From positions 16,031,267-16,095,266 of the forward strand of contig CM053332.1 in NCBI GenBank assembly GCA_028583605.1: a stretch of DNA of 64,000 bases, given 5' to 3'. Numbering within the stretch: the stretch's first letter is position 1; every line of letters begins with the position of its first letter. The translations under genes were made by a program, and so were the position numbers. Source of the DNA: Dastarcus helophoroides. Its lineage: Eukaryota > Arthropoda > Insecta > Coleoptera > Bothrideridae. The notes beneath the pieces were generated by a model. That model was not told the DNA's origin and searched no databases. It was given only the letters and a program-made list of their open reading frames with translations. Below, piece after piece: positions 57,781-64,000 of the stretch.

Positions 57781-59969
57781 GCGTAAGAGAAATCAAAACC
57801 TTCAACAAAAATCCAAATTATCAAAAGAAAAGTAGAAATTTTGATGAAAAAGACAAGATTTTCGAAGAACTCAAAAAGGTATAATTTTTTAAAAGTTTAA
57901 ATTTTGAATCCACATTTTCAAAAGCTTAAATTTAAAAAAAAATAATACTCGAATGAATTGAATTCTTTACAAACAAAGACTGTTTGAAAAAATATCGCAA
58001 TCTACAAAAAAAAGTATCAAAATGTTAAGAAAGTGGAAATTTTAAAGGTTTCAATTTTGAAAAAAGACAAATTTTGGAAATAGTTGAAAAATTATTAACA
58101 CTAATCAATATTTTGAGAAAAAAATATCAAAATTAAAAAATAAAAGTAAAAATTCTGAAATGTCGAATTACGAATTGTCGAATATTAGATTTTTTGAATC
58201 CAACGTTTTCAAGAAAAATGTATTTTTTTTAAGAAAGCAAAATTTTGGAAAAATTCGAAATATTCCAAAAATGTTAAGATTAAAAAAAGAGCAATATTCA
58301 AATGAAATCCAAACGTTCAAAAATAAAATTTTCAAAAAAATCAAAATTGAAAAAACTTTGAAAAATTTCGAAATTCTCAAAAAACGATTTATTTTAACTC
58401 ATAGCAAAAACATTGATTTTCCAGAAAGGTTGATATTTTCAAAAGAATGTTAAATTCTTTAAAAAGTTGCGATTTAATAAAAAGTCAAAACTACAATATA
58501 AAATTTGAGTAAAAAGATAGATATTTTCCTCTATTGTTTCTACAACTCATATTTTTCTATATGTAAAAAATTGCAAAAAATAATCGATTTTGTTAAAGTT
58601 AAAATGTTGAAAAAAAAACAGTGAATTATTCAAAAAGTGTTGGAATTTAAAAGATAACAAAATTTCCAAAAAAGTCAAAATGTGTAAAAACTTCGAAATT
58701 TTTAGAAAATGTAATTTTCTTATTAGTTGAAACAAAATTAAGAAATTAAGCCAGAATGGTTTAAAAAATTAAAATTTTGAAAAAATCGAAATATGCAAAT
58801 ATTCAAAATATTTAAAAGCGATGAAAACTTTCAAAAGTTAATATTTCGATAATCGAAAATTTAAATAAAGATCACATTCTTTAAAAAAAGCATTTAAAAT
58901 GAATCAAAATTTTCGATAATATCTGAAAGTGAAAAAAGTTGAAATTTTTAACACAACACGATTTTATAACAGTTGAACTTTCAAAAAAAAATCGAAATTT
59001 TGCAAAAAAATGAAGTATCGCAATTTCCAAAAAAAGTTCAAAATATTTTAAGTCTTCAAAAAATCTAAATATACAATCAAATTTTTAATAAAGAAAATTC
59101 TTCAAAAGAATAACAAATAAATAAATAAAGAAAATTAAAAAAAAATTGAGTCCAAATTTACAAAAAGGTAAAATTTGGAAAAAACGTCGAAATTTGGAAA
59201 GTAAAATTTTTAAGAAAATAGTCGAAATTTTTAAAAAATCGAACTTTCTAAGAAAATAACATTTTTCATAGAAAGTCGTAATTTAAAAAAAACAACTATA
59301 ATTTAGCAAAAAAGAATACATTTTCAAAAACTCGAATTTTTTAAAAAAGTTAAGTTTTTTTCTTCGTCGAAGTTTTAAAAAAGAATCGAAATTTTTAAAA
59401 TAAGTAAAAATTTAGAGAAAAATTCGAAATTTTTAAAAAAAGTGGAAATTTTAAACGCTTGGAAGTTTGGAGATGTCAGCATTTTGAGAAGTCGACATTT
59501 TTGAAAAATCAGAATCTTTAAGAAAGCCGAAGTTTAGGAAAAAATTTGAAACTTTTGAAAATATTCTTCAATAAAGTCGAAGCTTTCAAAGAAAGTCCAA
59601 ATTTTGAAAAAAAATATTGGGATTTTTAAAGAAAAAAGTCGAAATATTTAAAAGGTATCGAAATGATCACTTTTTGAAAATTTTCACTTTTTGAAAATGT
59701 CGATAACTTTAAAATATTTCGACTTTCTTCTTTCACTTTTTGAAAATTTCGATACCTTTAAAATACTTCGACTTTTTTTCTTGAAAATGAAGTGGCAAAA
59801 ATGTCAACATTTTCAAAAAAAAACACAACATTTCAAAAAGTCAAGACATTCAAAAACGGCAAAAATCAAAATATGAATTTTTGAAAAAGTCGAACCCTTA
59901 AAAATTACCGTTGATTTAACGCCGATACCTAAAAAAAGGTAAATTCTATTAAATTGTCGTGATAATTTC
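57781..59969. repeat. A-rich degenerate array
   Basis: GTCGAAATTTTGAAAAA-type motifs. Near 59640-59800 a local inverted duplication (GTCGAAATATTTAAAAGGTA and its complement) flips polarity briefly. No gene. Confidence 0.65.
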
Positions 59970-62355
59970 GATTTAGTCAAAATTTTGGGGTAAGTCGAAA
60001 TTCTAAAAAAAGTTGAAATTTTCTAAAAAGATCATAATTAAAAAATCTAAATCATTTAAAAGTAAAAATTTTCAGACAAAATCGATTTTTTTGAATCAAC
60101 CTAAGAAAAAATACATTTCTACTATTTTTTGAAATCAAAATGTTCCCTGAGTTAAATTTTTCAAAAAGTTGAAATCTTCCAAAACATGCGAAATCTTGAG
60201 AAGTCAAAATTGTGAAAAATATCAGAGTTTTAAAGAGTCGAAATAAAAAGTCTAAACTTTAGAAAAATCGTTTTTTTCCAATCCAAAAGTTGTAAGAATA
60301 TGTATTTTTTTAGGAAATCAAAATTTTGGAAAAAGTCGAAATATTCTAAAGATGTCAAGATTAAAAAGAGAGAAATATTAAAATGAAATCGAAACGTTCA
60401 AAAAATTAAAATTTGCAAATAAATCAAAATTAAAAAACCAAATCTTGAAAAAAAAATTGAAATTTCTAAAAAACGATTTATTTTAAATAATAGCAAAATT
60501 CGATTTTTTTAAAAAAGGCAAATTTTTTTTAAAAAAATGTTAAATTGTTAAAATAGTCGAAATTAGAATATCAATTTTTTTAAAAAGATCGATATTTTCT
60601 TCTGTTGTTTCTACAACTGATATTTCTATACATGTCAAAATTTTTAGGTAAGTCGAAATTCCAAAAAAAGTTGAAATTTTCAAAAACGATCAAAATTTAA
60701 AAATCTAAATCATTGAAAAGTAAACATTTTCAAAGAAAATCGATTTTTTTAAATGGACATAAAAATACTTTCTTACTAAAACCCAAAATGTTTCTTGAAT
60801 TAAATTTAAAAAAAAGTTGAAATCTTTAAAAATATGCAGAATATTGAGAAGTCGCAATTGTGAAAAATATCAGAATTCTGAACAATCGGAATTAAAAAAA
60901 AAAATTTTTTAAAAACCTAAATTTTAAAAAGATCGATTTTTTCAATCCAAAATTTTCAGAAAAAAATGTATTTTTTAGGAAATCATAATTTTGGAAAAGG
61001 GCAAAATATTCCAAAAATGTCGAGATTAAAAAGGAGAGAAATATTTAAATGGAATCAAAACGCTGAATAATTAAAATTTGCAAAAAAAATCAAAATTAAA
61101 AAACCAGATCTTGAAAAAATTTAAAATTTCTAAACAAAGATTTAGTTTAAATCATAACAAAAAAAAATTTCAAAAAAGTTAAAATTAAAAAAAAATTAAA
61201 CGGCTAAAATAGTTGTGATTTAAAAAGAAAGTCGAAGTTAGAAAATATTTTTTTAAAAAAAGCTCGATATATTCTTCTGTTATTGCTACAACCGATATTA
61301 TTATACATGTCAAAATTTTGAGGTAAGTCGAAATTCTAAAAAGAGTTGACATTTTCAAAAAAGAAGGAAATTTTCAGACGACATCGATTCTTCTAAGACG
61401 ACATTAAAAAAAATACTGTTTTACTATGTTTTAGTCAAAATGTTCCTTGAATTAAATTTTGAAAAAAGTTGAAATCTTCAAAAAATGCAAAATATTGAGG
61501 AGTCAAAATAATGAAAAATATCAGAATTTTGAAAAGGGTTGAAAAAAAAGTTAAATTTTTAAAAAGTCAAAAATTGAAAAAAAAAACGATATTTTTTTCA
61601 ATGCAAAGTTTCAAGTATTTTTTTAAGAACTCAAAATTTTGAAAAGAGTCGAAATATTCCAGAAATGTCGAGATTAAAAGGAGAGAAATATTTTAATGGA
61701 ATCAAAACATTCGAAAAATAAATTTTCCAAAAATAATCAAAATAAAAAACCAAATCTTGAAAAATTTGAAATTTAAAAAAACGATTTATTTTATTTAAAT
61801 CATAGCAAAAAATGGATCTTTTCAAACCAGTCAAAATTTTCAAAAAAAATGTTGAATTTTTAAAATAGTTGGAATTTTAAAAATCTCGAAATTAAGAAAA
61901 TCAATTTTTTTAAAATATTGCTATTTTCTTCTGCTGTTTCCACAACTGATATTTTTATACATGTCAAAATTTTTAGGTTAGTCGAAATTCTAAAAAAGTT
62001 GAAATTTTCAAAAAGGATCAAAATTAAAAATCTAAATCATTAAAAAGTGAAAATGTTCATAGAAAATGGAATTTTTTAAATCGACATTAAAAAAATATTT
62101 ATTTATTAATAGCCAAAGTGTTCCTTAAATTAAATTTTCAAGAAACCTGAAATCTTTAAAAAATGCAAAATCTTGAGAAGTCGAAATTATGAAAAATGTC
62201 AGAATTTTGAAGAGTCGAAATAAACAAAAAATTGAATTTTCGAAAGTTGAAATAAGCGATTTTTTTCAATCCAAAGTTTCAAATATTTTTTTATAAATCA
62301 AAATTTTGAAAAAAGTCGAAATATTCCAGAAATGTTGAGATTAAAAAGAGAGAAA
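59970..62355. repeat. Higher-order A-rich array, ~655-675 bp unit
   Basis: Landmark GGTAAGTCGAAATTCTAAAA occurs at about 59990, 60645, 61320 and 61975, and TTCTTCTGTTGTTTCTACAA at about 60597, 61272 and 61927. At least three and a half units, with unit-to-unit substitutions and indels. The Tc1 element sits in the last unit. Confidence 0.8.
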
Positions 62356-62357
62356 TA

Positions 62358-63869
62358 CACTTCTCCACAAAATTAACGCACCACTTGGAAATTTCGAGAT
62401 AACTAAACAATTATCTCAAAATCATATAATTTGATATTCAGAACTTTAACACCTTAAGGATTAAATGACTTTTATTTTCCCAGTCATTTATTGACAGTAG
62501 TTTTTAAGATTTATTCAATACTTAACAAAATATTGCAAAATTCTAATTTTTTAAAATTTTTTTTTTAAGGTTAATATTGTGTGTTTCCCCCTTTACTGCG
62601 GATAACAGCTTCACACCGACGTGGCAGACTCTCTATTAAACTTGTTATCTCCCTTTGATCTAGTCCATCCCAAATTTCTAGAATTCTTTCTTGTACCTCA
62701 CCAAGGGTAGCTGGAGGGGGCATAAGAACTTTGACTTGCTTTCCAATAATGTCCCACAAATGTTCTATGGGATTCAGGTCTGGACTTCTTGCTGGCCAGT
62801 CCATAACCTGAATACCAACTTCATCAAAGTATTCTCTCACTATTCTAGCAATGTGTGGTTTCGCATTATCTTGCATTAGAATAAAATCATCGCCAATATA
62901 GGGACCGTATGGCACGACATGTTCTTGTACAGTTTCGGTTATGTATCGTCGACTATTCAATGAACCTCGATTGATCACTTGCAAGTCTGTGTGACCCGTT
63001 GAAGAGATGCCACCCCATACCATTACTGATCCGCCACCAAAAGCTTGGACTGGTCTTATGTTGCATTGGTCATACCGTTCGTTTTTTCGTCGAAACACTC
63101 TCATACGTCTATCATTGTTAAATAGACAAAATCTGGACTCGTCTGTGAATAAGACACGAGCCCATTCGGCGTTGGTCCAATTGACGTGATCTCTAGCAAA
63201 TTGTAGTCTTATTCGGCGATGGTCTGCCGTTAAGAATGGACCCCTGGCTGGAATTCTGGGGTGCAACTCGTCAGCAGCAAGCCGCCTTCTAACCGTTTCT
63301 ATGCTAACTTGCAGATTATGTGTGGTTGCAAGCTGGATTTGCAAACTTCTACAGGTGGAGTCTCAAAAAACGATCTTGTAGAGCGGTTGTTTTGCTAGGC
63401 CTTCCTTGTCCTGGTTTTCTTTAATTCGTATTTGTTTCCCGGAACCGTTGAACGACACGAGAAATTGTTGAATGGCATACCCCAAGTCTTTGGGCAATGC
63501 TTCGGTAACTTAATCCTTCATCGGCTAATGTTACAGCCTGGACACACTCATCACGACTTAAATTGCGCGAAACATGGTTTATCTTTTGAAAATAATGTTT
63601 TTCAATCCAAAATGCCAAACCACACCTCAAACAGTCAATTAGACAGAACTCTAATGGAACAACACAAAATCCTGTTTTATGTTGTTTATACCTTATTTTG
63701 TTTTTTTTTTGATACCAGCTGCAAAATGGACCAACAAAAAAAGGTAACAGCATTTATCACATCCTAACATGATATGCTAATGTCCATGCATGTGAAAATT
63801 TTAAATTATTCGCACATGTACATGATTTTTGATAAAAGGATAGTGGTGCGTTAATTTTGTGGAGAAGTG
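62358..63869 (-). mobile_element. Tc1-family DNA transposon (1512 bp), full-length but inactive
   Basis: 28-base terminal inverted repeats, exact complements: CACTTCTCCACAAAATTAAC … at 62358-62385 and the mirror at 63842-63869. TA target duplications at 62356-62357 and 63870-63871. Contains one transposase gene on the minus strand. The neighbouring array units show the empty site (GAGAGAAATATT), so both edges are certain. Confidence 0.95.
62571..63753 (-). pseudogene. Tc1 transposase (DD34E), broken by one stop and one frameshift
   Basis: Cut-and-paste transposase. N-terminal helix-turn-helix (SRNLSRDECVQAVTLADEGL, SYRSIAQRLGVCHSTISRVV; ~63600-63440), GRPR-like linker GQGRPSKTTALQDRFL, then the catalytic domain from QIQLATTHNLQVS: LFTDESRF (Asp 1), LMQDNAKPH (Asp 2) and NPIEHLWD (Glu), with 34 residues between Asp 2 and Glu, the Tc1 signature. 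Ends at 62571 after RSKGGNTQY. Lesions: TAA at 63421 just after VVQRFRETNTN, and a frame change near 63350. The true start is uncertain: ATG 63753 is in frame, but the family usually begins close to SRNLSRDE, where no in-frame ATG is seen. Total about 340 residues, the usual length. Confidence 0.9.
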
Positions 63870-63871
63870 TA

Positions 63872-64000
63872 TATTAATGGAATCATAGCAAAAAATCGAT
63901 GTTTTCAACAAAGTCAAAATTTTCTAAAAAAATGTTAAATTGCTGAAATAGTTGTGATTTAAAAAAAAGTCGAGATTAGAAAATCAATTTTTTTTTTTAA
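63872..64000. repeat. A-rich array, continues past the window
   Basis: ATTAATGGAATCATAGCAAA … resumes the array unit interrupted by Tc1, but about 110 bases of the normal unit between two AATCA repeats are missing. Confidence 0.6.

Overview
This is eukaryotic, animal, and almost certainly arthropod (probably insect) DNA. It is AT-rich, contains one short spliced exon of a conserved ion-channel gene, and is otherwise filled by satellite-like arrays and transposable-element remnants of kinds common in insects (Gypsy, Jockey-type LINE, Tc1, mariner, a hAT-like element, MULE, Penelope/retrozyme-like repeats). Nothing looks bacterial or viral, and I see no complete intact protein-coding gene. Species cannot be fixed from the sequence.

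Host gene: 3997-4100 (+) is a well-formed exon (pyrimidine tract plus AG before it, GTAAGT after it) carrying the start codon and first 25 residues of an Elk-type (KCNH8/3/4-like) voltage-gated potassium channel. No later Elk exon was found, so on the + strand 4101-64000 is best read as one giant first coding intron of at least 59.9 kb, inflated by repeats.

Layout. 1-2725: minus-strand Gypsy-type LTR retrotransposon debris: a gag with a 21-nt coiled-coil minisatellite, PBS, complete LTR, integrase C-terminus and a second, truncated LTR, as if two tandem copies shared an LTR. 8.3-13.9 kb: a 16-bp TGACCTTGA-rich satellite with a ~1.05 kb higher-order unit, two units carrying the same 250-bp MITE. 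19.2-24.2, 29.0-38, 43.4-46.1 and 57.8-64 kb: degenerate arrays built on GTCGAAATTTT / AAAATTTCGAC whose strand polarity flips between blocks. 24.2-28.5 kb: a dead mariner fragment beside a 3.76 kb hAT-like transposon with 400-bp terminal inverted repeats and a perfect 8-bp target duplication. 34-36 and 37.4-43.4 kb: local tandem duplications peppered with foldback-element halves. 44.4-45.15 kb: a 541-bp near-perfect palindrome, each arm holding a textbook hammerhead ribozyme. 49.3-54 kb: a MULE remnant followed by a Jockey-clade LINE. 62.36-63.87 kb: a Tc1 element with 28-bp terminal repeats and TA duplications.

Most interesting signal: two unrelated families of small, inverted, RT-less repeats share one plan: a 41-nt hammerhead or hammerhead-like core with a self-complementary loopless stem III (ACCGGU in one, ACGCGU in the other) next to the axis of a foldback. 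This fits Penelope-like element termini or animal retrozymes. One palindrome at 54.3 kb has its axis exactly in the ribozyme stem-II loop, suggesting fold-back priming. The canonical motif is seen directly; activity and mechanism are inference.
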